A stretch of DNA of 8,392 bases from an uncultured Campylobacter sp. GTDB taxonomy: Bacteria; Campylobacterota; Campylobacteria; Campylobacterales; Campylobacteraceae. The position numbers were made by a program, and so were the translations under genes. Where the stretch lies: positions 1 through 8,392 of the forward strand of contig NZ_CAJPMA010000076.1 in the NCBI RefSeq assembly GCF_905371695.1. Direction: 5' to 3'. The notes under the pieces are model-generated. The model saw only the letters and a list, made by a program, of their open reading frames with translations, ran no database searches and was not told the DNA's origin. Positions 1 through 5,473 of this stretch are shown piece by piece (position 1 is the stretch's first letter; every line of letters begins with the position of its first letter).

Positions 1-355
1 AGCGGGTTGCGGTCATTCAAACGGCCCAAGATCACTTTATTATTGGGACGGATCATATAGTAGCTCGCTATATAGTTATCTAAATGAAGAGGGCGATACA
101 AACGAGCAAATTTCACGCTTAGAAAATTTGGTGCAGATATCAATACAAAAGGGCTATAAGATCGCTCCTGGCGTATATGCACACCTTGGACTTTTATACT
201 TAAATAACGGAAATTTAGGCGCTGCAAATGCAAATTTTGACAAAGAAGTAGAGAATTTCCCAGAGTCAAGGGAGTATATAAATTTCATCAAAGGCTCTAA
301 AAATTTGACTCCAAAAAAAGTAGAGCAAAAAGAGGGGGCAAATAATGAAAAATAG
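1..355 (+). CDS. DUF4810 family lipoprotein, 5' end cut by window
   Basis: The reading frame is open from base 2, so the start codon lies just upstream of the window. The first visible residues are AGCG. This is the end of a lipobox, so the third residue (Cys) should be the lipidated +1 residue and almost the whole mature protein (about 115 residues) is present. After a short linker comes the family signature SLYYWDGSYSSSLYSYLNE. A TPR-like helical segment follows (YAHLGLLYLNNGNLGAANANFDKE), then a Lys/Glu-rich tail. DUF4810 proteins are typically encoded with a CsgG-like outer-membrane protein and a GNA1162/DUF799 lipoprotein; the latter is next here and its start overlaps this gene's stop by 11 bp. 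The CsgG-like gene is expected immediately upstream, outside the window. Family assignment is by recognition of motifs. The biochemical role of the family is not established; I infer a periplasmic envelope-complex part. Confidence 0.8.
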   Translation, partial: AGCGHSNGPRSLYYWDGSYSSSLYSYLNEEGDTNEQISRLENLVQISIQKGYKIAPGVYAHLGLLYLNNGNLGAANANFDKEVENFPESREYINFIKGSKNLTPKKVEQKEGANNEK

Positions 356-1022
356 CCTGAAATTTATAACCTTTGCATTTTTAGCAGTATTTTTTACGGG
401 CTGCTCTATAAAAGAGCCTGAGCCATATGACTACTCAGAATTTTTACAAAAAAGACCTCACTCTATCTTAGTGCTTATGCCAACAAACGATAGTACAGAA
501 ATTTCAGGCCCAGCAGCTGTTTTAGCAAATGCAGTCGCACCACTAAGTGAAGCAGGGTACTACGTATTTCCAGTAGCTCTTGTAAATGATACCTTTAAGC
601 TAAATGGCATAACCGAGCCAAGCGAGATCGCAGCCGTGCCACTAAATAAGCTTGATAAAATTTTCCACGCAGATAGTGTGCTTTACATAAACATAAAAGA
701 TTATGGTACGAGCTATGCAGTCATCTCAAGCTCAACAAAGGTTGTCCTTGAAGCAAAGCTTATCGATATAAAAAGCGGCGCTACTCTTTGGCAAGGCAGT
801 GCCATAGCAGCAGAAGATAGCAGCAGTGGCCAAAGTAGCCTACTTGGCATGTTAGTCTCAGCTGTCATCTCACAAGTGGCAAATACCATCTCAGATAGAT
901 CGTATGATCTAGCAGTGATGGCAGATGCTTATTTGTTTTCAAGAGATTGCCATAACTGCATACTTTATGGACCATATTCGCCGTATTATGGCAAAGATGC
1001 ACAGCTTAATAAAGATAGATAA
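345..1022 (+). CDS. GNA1162 (DUF799) family lipoprotein
   Basis: This 225-residue protein has a lipoprotein signal: Lys at positions 2 and 6, a hydrophobic core at 7-18, then FTGC with Cys20 as the lipidation site. The mature part fits the GNA1162/DUF799 family along its length: RPHSILVLMP (37-46), a central IFHADSVLYINIKDYGTSY stretch (106-124), a KLIDIKSGATLWQGSA segment (138-153), and a C-terminal DCHNCILYGPYSPYYGKD (201-218) with a Cys pair that could form a disulphide. GNA1162 is a meningococcal surface-associated lipoprotein encoded with CsgG-like and DUF4810 partners. The ATG is preceded by a strong GAGGGGG Shine-Dalgarno at 332-338 and lies inside the end of the DUF4810 gene (shared ATGAAAAATAG), so translational coupling is likely. 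The exact function is unknown; envelope transport or assembly is an inference from the CsgG-type partner. Confidence 0.88.
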   Translation: MKNSLKFITFAFLAVFFTGCSIKEPEPYDYSEFLQKRPHSILVLMPTNDSTEISGPAAVLANAVAPLSEAGYYVFPVALVNDTFKLNGITEPSEIAAVPLNKLDKIFHADSVLYINIKDYGTSYAVISSSTKVVLEAKLIDIKSGATLWQGSAIAAEDSSSGQSSLLGMLVSAVISQVANTISDRSYDLAVMADAYLFSRDCHNCILYGPYSPYYGKDAQLNKDR

Positions 1023-1027
1023 ATTTA

Positions 1028-1915
1028 ATGAATACTCATCGTCTTGGGATACTTCTTACTTTAGTTGGTGGTATCCTTTGGGGATTTAGTGGGGTTTGTG
1101 GGCAGTATCTATTTTCACTTGGTATAAATTCTGATTTTTTGGTGCCATATAGACTGATGCTAGCTGGCATTGTTATTGTGATTTTTTATGCTTTTAAAGA
1201 ACCAAGTACCGTTTTTGCTCCGATTAAAGATATAAAGCTACTTGGTGAGTTTTTAGTCTATGCCTTGCTTGGGCTTATGATGACGCAGTACGCCTACTTT
1301 TACTCCATTGAGCTTTCAAATGCCGCAGTTGCAACTGTTATTCAATACACTGCTCCTGCTTTAATTTTAATGGTCATTTGCATAAAAGAAAAAAGCGCCC
1401 CAAGAATACTTGAAATTTTGGCTCTATTTTTAGCCATGCTTGGCGTATTTTTCCTGAGCACACATGCGCAAATTTCATCTCTTGTCATTTCGCCAAAAGC
1501 GCTATTTTGGTGCTTGGTGAGCGCTATTTGCGTCTTCGTTTATAACCTAGCTCCAGCAAGGCTAAATGCGAAGTATTCAGTCACTCTCACGCTTGGTTGG
1601 GGAATGGTTATGGGTGGAGTAGTGCTTGCTTGCTATATGAGAGTTTGGGATTTTGCTGGGCTTAATGGGATAAATCAATGGCTGGCATTTATTGCTGTTA
1701 TTACGCTTGGCACCATTTTTGCATTTAGCTTTTATATGATAGGTGTTAAGCTCATAGGCGCAGCAAAAGCTAGTTTATTAGCCTGCATAGAACCACTAAG
1801 TGCAGCATTTTTTGGCTATTTTTGGCTTGGGACAAAATTTGTATTTTGGGATTTTTTAGGATTTGCTCTAATAATCTCTTGTATATTTTTACTATCAAAA
1901 AGAGAAAAATTATGA
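1028..1915 (+). CDS. EamA/DMT-family transporter
   Basis: This is a 295-residue, very hydrophobic protein with about ten membrane segments and the two tandem EamA halves of the drug/metabolite transporter superfamily. The first half covers roughly residues 5-145, with GGILWGFSGVCGQYLF at 14-29 and TVIQYTAPALI at 103-113. The second covers roughly 155-290, with the hallmark ASLLACIEPLSAAFFGYFWL at 248-267. The length is normal for the family, so the gene appears complete. The substrate cannot be read from sequence; members export amino acids, purines or other metabolites. The start is 5 bp after the GNA1162 stop with only a weak purine-rich ribosome site (AAAGATAGATAAA). Its TGA overlaps the ATG of the next gene (ATGA), so the four plus-strand genes are probably one transcript. 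The pairing with lipoprotein genes may be positional rather than functional. Confidence 0.92.
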   Translation: MNTHRLGILLTLVGGILWGFSGVCGQYLFSLGINSDFLVPYRLMLAGIVIVIFYAFKEPSTVFAPIKDIKLLGEFLVYALLGLMMTQYAYFYSIELSNAAVATVIQYTAPALILMVICIKEKSAPRILEILALFLAMLGVFFLSTHAQISSLVISPKALFWCLVSAICVFVYNLAPARLNAKYSVTLTLGWGMVMGGVVLACYMRVWDFAGLNGINQWLAFIAVITLGTIFAFSFYMIGVKLIGAAKASLLACIEPLSAAFFGYFWLGTKFVFWDFLGFALIISCIFLLSKREKL

Positions 1916-2334
1916 TATTTCTAGCACAAACCGATACGACAGCCGGCTTTTTGAGTAAAGATTATAAAGAGATAAATAAGGCCAAAATGCGTGATGAAAA
2001 TAAACCTTGCCTTATCACGACAGCGAAATTTAGCGTTTTAAATGAGCTTGTTAGAGTGCCAAAAAAGTATAAAAATTTTATACGCCGTTCAAGAAAAGCT
2101 ACATTTTTGTATCCAAATTTAAAGGCTATTAGAGTCGTAAAAGAGTGCGAGCACGAAAAATTTTTAGCTAAATTTGACTGGCTTTATTCAAGCAGTGCGA
2201 ACAAAAATGGGCAAAATTTTAATGAAGCTTGGGCTATGAGCGTGGCTGATGAAATAGTAGATGATCATTTTTTCGAAGATGCTCCATCAAAAATTTATAA
2301 AATTTCTCGAAAAAAAATAAAACGTTTAAGATAA
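1912..2334 (+). CDS. short Sua5/YciO/YrdC-family protein
   Basis: I choose the ATG at 1912 (140 residues) rather than the longer open frame from 1822. It forms the ATGA overlap with the transporter stop, has AAAAGAGAAAA upstream, and the product then begins like the family. Motifs in order are TDTTAGFLS (7-15, equivalent to PTETVYGLG), KAKMR (23-27), KPCLITT (31-37), RSRKATFLYPN (59-69), YSSSANKNG (92-100, the S-T-SAN nucleotide-site motif) and PSKIYKI (125-131, matching the PSTI/PSEI motif). Canonical TsaC/YrdC is about 190 residues and makes threonylcarbamoyl-AMP for tRNA t6A37. This version lacks the N-terminal strand region before TDT and has a compressed middle. Short forms of this type occur in Campylobacterota. 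Whether it makes threonylcarbamoyl-AMP or is a paralogue of other function cannot be decided here. The C-terminus is strongly basic (SRKKIKRLR), which suits RNA contact. Confidence 0.8.
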   Translation: MIFLAQTDTTAGFLSKDYKEINKAKMRDENKPCLITTAKFSVLNELVRVPKKYKNFIRRSRKATFLYPNLKAIRVVKECEHEKFLAKFDWLYSSSANKNGQNFNEAWAMSVADEIVDDHFFEDAPSKIYKISRKKIKRLR

Positions 2335-2335
2335 C

Positions 2336-2364
2336 TAGTGAATTTATACGGTCACTACCTTTTT
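2336..2364 (+). terminator. possible bidirectional terminator between convergent genes
   Basis: TAGTGA (2336-2341) pairs with TCACTA (2352-2357) across a 10-nt loop and is followed by CCTTTTT. It lies exactly between the convergent stops of the Sua5-like gene and the pepF remnant. On the minus strand the same hairpin is followed, after about 14 nt, by a long T tract (around 2311-2318). The stem is only 6 bp and AT-rich, so the assignment rests largely on position. Confidence 0.35.
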
Positions 2365-2661
2365 AAACTCATCTAAATTTTTTAGCGCTTCATCTATGCC
2401 AATCAGCCAAAATTCGCACTTTGTCGTATCTTTTTTAAAGTGTTTTTTCATTAGCTCTTCCACGCTTTTTGTGCCACACTCTATTAAAAATTGTTTATAA
2501 ATTTTGCAAAATTTTGCTTCATCTTTTTTAAACTCACTTAGAAAGAATTGTGATAGCAGATAACCGACGCTATAAGGATAGTTGTAGATATAGTTGTCTG
2601 TTTTATAAAAATGTAATTTTTTGCTTTCTTGCTTGTAAAAGTCTCGCTCTGGCAAGCATTT
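2344..2661 (-). pseudogene. pepF: M3-family oligoendopeptidase, C-terminal remnant only
   Basis: The translated minus strand gives about 105 residues matching the C-terminal end of PepF-type M3 metallopeptidases: FYKQESKKLHFYKTDNYIY, then NYPYSVGYLLSQFFLSEF, a CGTKSVEELMKKHF segment and a terminal EFWLIGIDEALKNLDEF. Full enzymes are roughly 560-600 residues and carry a zinc-binding HEXXH motif upstream. That motif and the first ~80% of the protein are absent. The frame is closed by TAA at 2664-2662, just before the homology begins, and no ATG is available in frame (the first usable codon is a TTG at 2655). The missing part does not resume further right, where a promoter and an unrelated plus-strand gene begin. 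The fragment cannot be an active peptidase. The base composition is low-GC like the operon to its left, so the deletion or junction point is at about 2655-2665. An assembly join is the main alternative. Confidence 0.82.
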
Positions 2662-2693
2662 TTAATCTACTTTTAGCTTTTTAGCGATATGAT
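2659..2693 (+). promoter_or_regulatory. sigma70-type promoter of the oxidoreductase gene
   Basis: TATGAT at 2688-2693 (five of six matches to TATAAT) is preceded by phased T-runs (TTTTTAA, CTTTTAG, CTTTTTAG), the arrangement typical of Campylobacter sigma70 promoters, which lack a strong -35. Transcription would begin near 2700, giving a leader of about 20 nt before the ATG at 2721. The upstream edge of this T-rich segment coincides with the break in pepF. Confidence 0.5.
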
Positions 2694-2720
2694 TCCGCAA
2701 ATTTTAACAAAGGAAACAAC

Positions 2721-3269
2721 ATGAAAACTCTTGTGATTTTATCGCACCCAAATCTCGCCGCATCGCGCGTAAACAAAGCCTTATCTCAGGTAGCAAAGGC
2801 CGCAGCGGACGCTAAGGTGCGGCATTTGGAGGGGCTTTACGGCTTAGATATCGCGCGCATAGACGCCCGCGCAGAGCAAGACGCGTTAGCGGCTGCCGAG
2901 CGCATCGTATTTTTGTACCCGATGCACTGGCTAAACGTGCCGCCTATGCTAAAAGCCTATATCGACATCGTCTTTTCGCACGAGCTGGTGGGTTCCGGCG
3001 CGCTTAAAGGCAAGGTCTTGCAGCTTGCGCTAAGCGTCAGTACTCCGCTTAGCGAATACTCTAAACAGGGCGCGATCGGCTTTAGCTTGGATGAAATTTT
3101 AACGCCGCTTAAGATCGCGGCAAACTACTGCGGGATGGAGTTTGCCGTGCCGTTTATTAGTAGCGGATTTGAGCCGGGCGAGTTTGGCGACGATGCCGTA
3201 GATGCCGCAGCTGCGCGCTTTGGCAAGCTTTTACGAGGAGAGCTAAGCCCAGGCGAATATCAAATTTAG
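2721..3269 (+). CDS. flavodoxin-fold NAD(P)H-dependent oxidoreductase (KefF/MdaB-like)
   Basis: This 182-residue soluble protein has the Flavodoxin_2 pattern. The first beta strand leads into the FMN/FAD phosphate loop (LVILSHPNLAASRVN, 4-18). An EQDALAAAERIVFLYPMHW segment (52-70) follows, then NVPPMLKAYIDIVF (72-85), which is the flavin-contacting region conserved in KefF, YheR and general stress protein 14. Members reduce quinones or other electrophiles with NAD(P)H, and KefF is also the regulator of the KefC potassium channel. No kefC-like gene is in view, so a quinone/electrophile reductase role is the safer reading. The start has AAGGA six bases upstream (2710-2714). The gene is GC-rich (about 55-60% in its first half), in sharp contrast to the genes on its left. 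It appears monocistronic. Length is normal for the family. Confidence 0.85.
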   Translation: MKTLVILSHPNLAASRVNKALSQVAKAAADAKVRHLEGLYGLDIARIDARAEQDALAAAERIVFLYPMHWLNVPPMLKAYIDIVFSHELVGSGALKGKVLQLALSVSTPLSEYSKQGAIGFSLDEILTPLKIAANYCGMEFAVPFISSGFEPGEFGDDAVDAAAARFGKLLRGELSPGEYQI

Positions 3270-3663
3270 CCTCGTCTTTTGCGACCGCGAGTTAAAATTT
3301 CGCGACAACAACGTGGCTAAAAGCATTGCAATACGTCTGACTGGTACGTGTTATACGATGTTTGCGTGATATTAAAAAATACGTTTTTTAGTAAAATTTG
3401 CGCTTTTTACTCACTCGCCGTATTCGTAGGATCGTTTTGCGTTTGATAGTATGCATTCGAGCCGTTTTTGTACGCTATTGTTGTCGCAGCGATTTCGTCG
3501 CAGCTTTGCTAAAAATTTATCTGCGCGCAAAAAAAATAAAAGTATCTTGCATTTAAAATGATAGTGGTTAAATAAAGCTAATTAAAATATTCAAAATATA
3601 AAAGATGCAAATATTTGGTTTGATAAAAATTCAAATGATGCCAGTAACAACTTATTTTAGTAT
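3270..3663. other. 394-bp gene-free convergent interval
   Basis: The interval lies between the 3' ends of the oxidoreductase (plus) and the repeat protein (minus). I found no convincing gene. A 32-codon frame at 3271-3369 has no plausible start or recognisable product. Visible small structures are an imperfect hairpin CGCGA/TCGCG (3286-3304), an all-AT hairpin TAAAAAA-TACG-TTTTTTA (3373-3390), and a GC-rich stem with one mismatch at 3486-3504 that contains the direct repeat GTCGCAGC. None is a clear rho-independent terminator. The left half keeps a moderate GC content with CG-rich words, while the last ~150 bp is very AT-rich. Confidence 0.5.
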
Positions 3664-4809
3664 TTACTCCCTCGGAAGTCTGTTTTTACCCTGTTTATCG
3701 CTGATTAGCTTACCCGCTTCGTCGTATTTTTTGGCGCGGATGAGCCTGCCGCGCTCAAACTCCCCCTCGGCCTCTAGTTTGCCGTTTGCGTAGTAGTGGC
3801 GCGCCTCGCCGACCTCCAGCCCGTCCTCAAACATCACTCTGGCTTTTAGCTTGCCGTTTTCGTGATACTCCTCGTACAGCCCGTGATAGCGCCCGTTTTT
3901 AAACATTACTTTTGCCGCCGGCGCCCCGCTCTCGTAGTAGTCCAGCCCCGCGCCCGTTTGGCGGCCGTCTTTGTACTCGTATTCGCCTCGTAGCTTGCCG
4001 CCCACGTAGTATTCGCGCGCGACGCCGTCCTTTTCGCCGTCTTTGTAATTTTCTACCACGCGCGTTTTGCCGTTTTCGTAAAATCGCTTCCAAACGCCGT
4101 TTTTGCGGTCATTTTTGTATTCGCCAGTCTCCTCCACGGTGCCGCTTTCGTAGTACCACGTCTCCGCGCCCTCTCGCTTGCCCTCTTTGTAGGTTCGCAC
4201 GCCTCGAATTTTACCGCTTTTGTAGTAGTCGAAGTCCTCGCCGTTTCGAAGCCCGCCCGCGTATGGACTGCGTGCGCTAACCTCGCCGCTAATGTAATAG
4301 TCCGTGAAAATGCCCTCTCGCCTGTCCGCCTTGAAAAAGCCCTCCTGCTTTAACGCGCCGCCCTCGTCAAAGTAGTAGCGGCGATAACGCCCGTCGCGGA
4401 CACCATTTTTGTATTCGCTCTCGCCCATCAGAGCGCCGCTATCTGCATGGTAGTGCTTAGCCGTGCCCTCGCGGACGCCGTTTTTTAGGGGATATTCGTT
4501 TGAGGGCTTGTCTCTGCCGTCAAAATAGTCTCGATATCGCACCGCCGTGCCGCCCTGCACGTCTATCTCGCGTATAAGCGTGGGCGGCAGAGGTTTTAGC
4601 CTCGGATAGACCATGCCCATCGCATTTACGTCATATAGGTCCTCGACGCTGTAGCGCAGCATCTTTAACGTGCCGTCGTAGAGCTTGCCTTTTACGTAGT
4701 AAAGGCCATTTTTTAGGCTCGCTTCGGGCTTCATTATGATTTTTGGCTCCAGCGCTTGCGCACCGATGGCTAGAAGCGGAAGTAAAAATAGAAATTTTAA
4801 GATTTTCAT
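3664..4809 (-). CDS. exported MORN-like repeat protein (YwqK/MORN_2 type)
   Basis: This is a 381-residue protein with a classical signal peptide (MKILKFLFLLPLLAIGAQA, probable cleavage after residue 19). Residues 20-105 form an N-terminal region I do not recognise. From about 106 to 368 it consists of MORN_2-type repeats of the form YKNGxxxGxxxxYYxSGKLxxExx. Many databases label such proteins 'toxin-antitoxin system YwqK family antitoxin'. Here the signal peptide and the absence of a toxin-like neighbour argue against an intracellular antitoxin. I infer a periplasmic or surface protein; the hydrophilic, aromatic-rich beta-hairpin repeats suit peptide, lipid or polysaccharide contacts, but no ligand is known. 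The start is supported by AGGA about 7 nt upstream (in AGCAGGAAAAC) and by the signal peptide. It lies 106 bp after the glycosylase gene, on the same strand. It is GC-rich (about 60% in the repeats). Confidence 0.85.
   Translation of the reverse strand: MKILKFLFLLPLLAIGAQALEPKIIMKPEASLKNGLYYVKGKLYDGTLKMLRYSVEDLYDVNAMGMVYPRLKPLPPTLIREIDVQGGTAVRYRDYFDGRDKPSNEYPLKNGVREGTAKHYHADSGALMGESEYKNGVRDGRYRRYYFDEGGALKQEGFFKADRREGIFTDYYISGEVSARSPYAGGLRNGEDFDYYKSGKIRGVRTYKEGKREGAETWYYESGTVEETGEYKNDRKNGVWKRFYENGKTRVVENYKDGEKDGVAREYYVGGKLRGEYEYKDGRQTGAGLDYYESGAPAAKVMFKNGRYHGLYEEYHENGKLKARVMFEDGLEVGEARHYYANGKLEAEGEFERGRLIRAKKYDEAGKLISDKQGKNRLPRE
3706..4494 (-). repeat. in-frame MORN-like repeat tract, 24-residue (72-bp) period
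   Basis: The Gly that ends each 'YKNGxxxG' turn falls at residues 115, 140, 166, 190, 214, 238, 262, 286, 310 and 334 of the host protein. The last eight are spaced exactly 24 residues apart, so the units are 72 bp. A final degenerate unit (FERGRLIR, 351-358) closes the array. The nucleotide copies are diverged, which indicates old duplication under protein-level constraint rather than recent slippage. Confidence 0.85.
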
Positions 4810-4837
4810 GGTTTTCCTGCTTTGTTTAATTTGGGTT

Positions 4838-4843
4838 ATTTTA
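4838..4843 (-). promoter_or_regulatory. possible -10 box of the MORN-like gene
   Basis: On the minus strand TAAAAT lies about 29 bases upstream of the ATG at 4809, preceded by AT-rich phased sequence (TTAAATTT, TTTCAAATTT). It would give the gene its own promoter in the 106-bp gap after the glycosylase gene. The match is short and the background is AT-rich. Confidence 0.3.
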
Positions 4844-4891
4844 AAATTTGAAACTAAATTTAAGGTGAAGGTGCGATTATTTTGGATGAGT

Positions 4892-4918
4892 TAAATTTGA
4901 AGGCTCGCATCAAATTTA
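4892..4918 (-). terminator. AT-rich hairpin at the glycosylase stop codon
   Basis: A perfect 9-bp inverted repeat, TAAATTTGA/TCAAATTTA (4892-4900 and 4910-4918), with a 9-nt loop begins on the TAA stop of the glycosylase gene. It lacks a following T tract on the minus strand, so it may attenuate rather than end transcription, or simply protect the 3' end. AAATTT words are very common here, which lowers the weight of the match. Confidence 0.3.
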
Positions 4919-5422
4919 GCCGTCTTTTAACGCTTCGGCGACGATCGTCCACTCTTGCACGAGCCTTTCAAAACTAAAATTTGCATTTGCGGGACTGGTC
5001 GAGGGTAGCTTGACGGGTTCTTTACCCGTTGCGTTTAAAATTTGATTTTTTAGGTATTTTTCGCAGATTTCGTGCGCCTTACCGCCGTTTGCGTAAACTT
5101 GCGCTATGCGCGCTCCGCTAAAAATCGGCTCCAAATTTGCAGGCTCAACGGCGGTCATTTTAGCATCGCTCGAGCCCTTTATCTCGCACGAGATCGCGGC
5201 ATCGTAGATAGCGATGCGGTGAGCGAGTAGAAAATTTATCTTTTCATCCATGCTTGTAGGCAGCGGAGCGTTTAAAATCCCGGCCAGCACTCGCCAAAAG
5301 CGGTTTTGTGGATTTGCGTAGTAAAAGCCCAGCTTGCGAGAAACTACGGAAGGGAATGAGCCGAGGATTAAAATTTTAGAGTTTTTATCAAAAATCGGTT
5401 TAAATGGACTAATTTGGTTCAT
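4916..5422 (-). CDS. DNA-deoxyinosine (hypoxanthine) glycosylase, UDG family 6
   Basis: This 168-residue protein belongs to the uracil-DNA glycosylase superfamily, family 6 (HDG). These enzymes excise hypoxanthine arising from adenine deamination and so start base-excision repair in the cytoplasm. Motif 1 is ILILGSFPSVVS (17-28), followed by YYANPQNRFW (34-43), the substrate-pocket and catalytic region, with Asn37 and Asn40 as candidate catalytic/recognition residues. IYDAAISCEIKGSSD (72-86) follows. Motif 2 is LPSTSPANA (139-147), the minor-groove wedge loop. All family landmarks are present and the length is normal. The start at 5422 has only a weak purine-rich site (AAAAGATATAG). The gene lies 51 bp after lemA on the same strand with no clear promoter, so it may be co-transcribed with it. 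GC content is intermediate (about 47%). Confidence 0.88.
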   Translation of the reverse strand: MNQISPFKPIFDKNSKILILGSFPSVVSRKLGFYYANPQNRFWRVLAGILNAPLPTSMDEKINFLLAHRIAIYDAAISCEIKGSSDAKMTAVEPANLEPIFSGARIAQVYANGGKAHEICEKYLKNQILNATGKEPVKLPSTSPANANFSFERLVQEWTIVAEALKDG

Positions 5423-5473
5423 CTATATCTTTTAAATTTTAGCCATTCAAACCATTTATGATTTTATAAAAAA

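Noticed and set aside
1822..1911. 30-codon N-terminal extension of the Sua5-like protein
   Set aside because: It lies in another frame of the transporter's last membrane segment, whereas the ATG at 1912 gives the standard ATGA coupling and the expected family N-terminus.
3373..3390. AT-only hairpin as terminator for the oxidoreductase gene
   Set aside because: The stem has no G:C pairs, lies more than 100 bp after the stop, and is not followed by a proper T tract.
3605..3793. 62-residue hydrophobic plus-strand frame running into the MORN-like gene's 3' end
   Set aside because: No ribosome-binding site, more than half overlaps the real minus-strand gene, and the Ser/Leu-rich composition is that of an antisense frame.
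3899..4093. 64-residue minus-strand frame within the MORN-like gene
   Set aside because: It is in an alternative frame of the repeats, extremely Arg-rich, and explained by the GC-rich coding repeat.
3912..4280. 122-residue plus-strand open frame opposite the MORN-like gene
   Set aside because: It is an Arg/Pro/Ser-rich antisense shadow of the GC-rich repeat region with no ribosome site and no recognisable domain.
3702..4494. 72-bp periodicity as a CRISPR or satellite array
   Set aside because: The period is in frame, copies differ at the nucleotide level, and it encodes a clear protein repeat with conserved Tyr and Gly positions.
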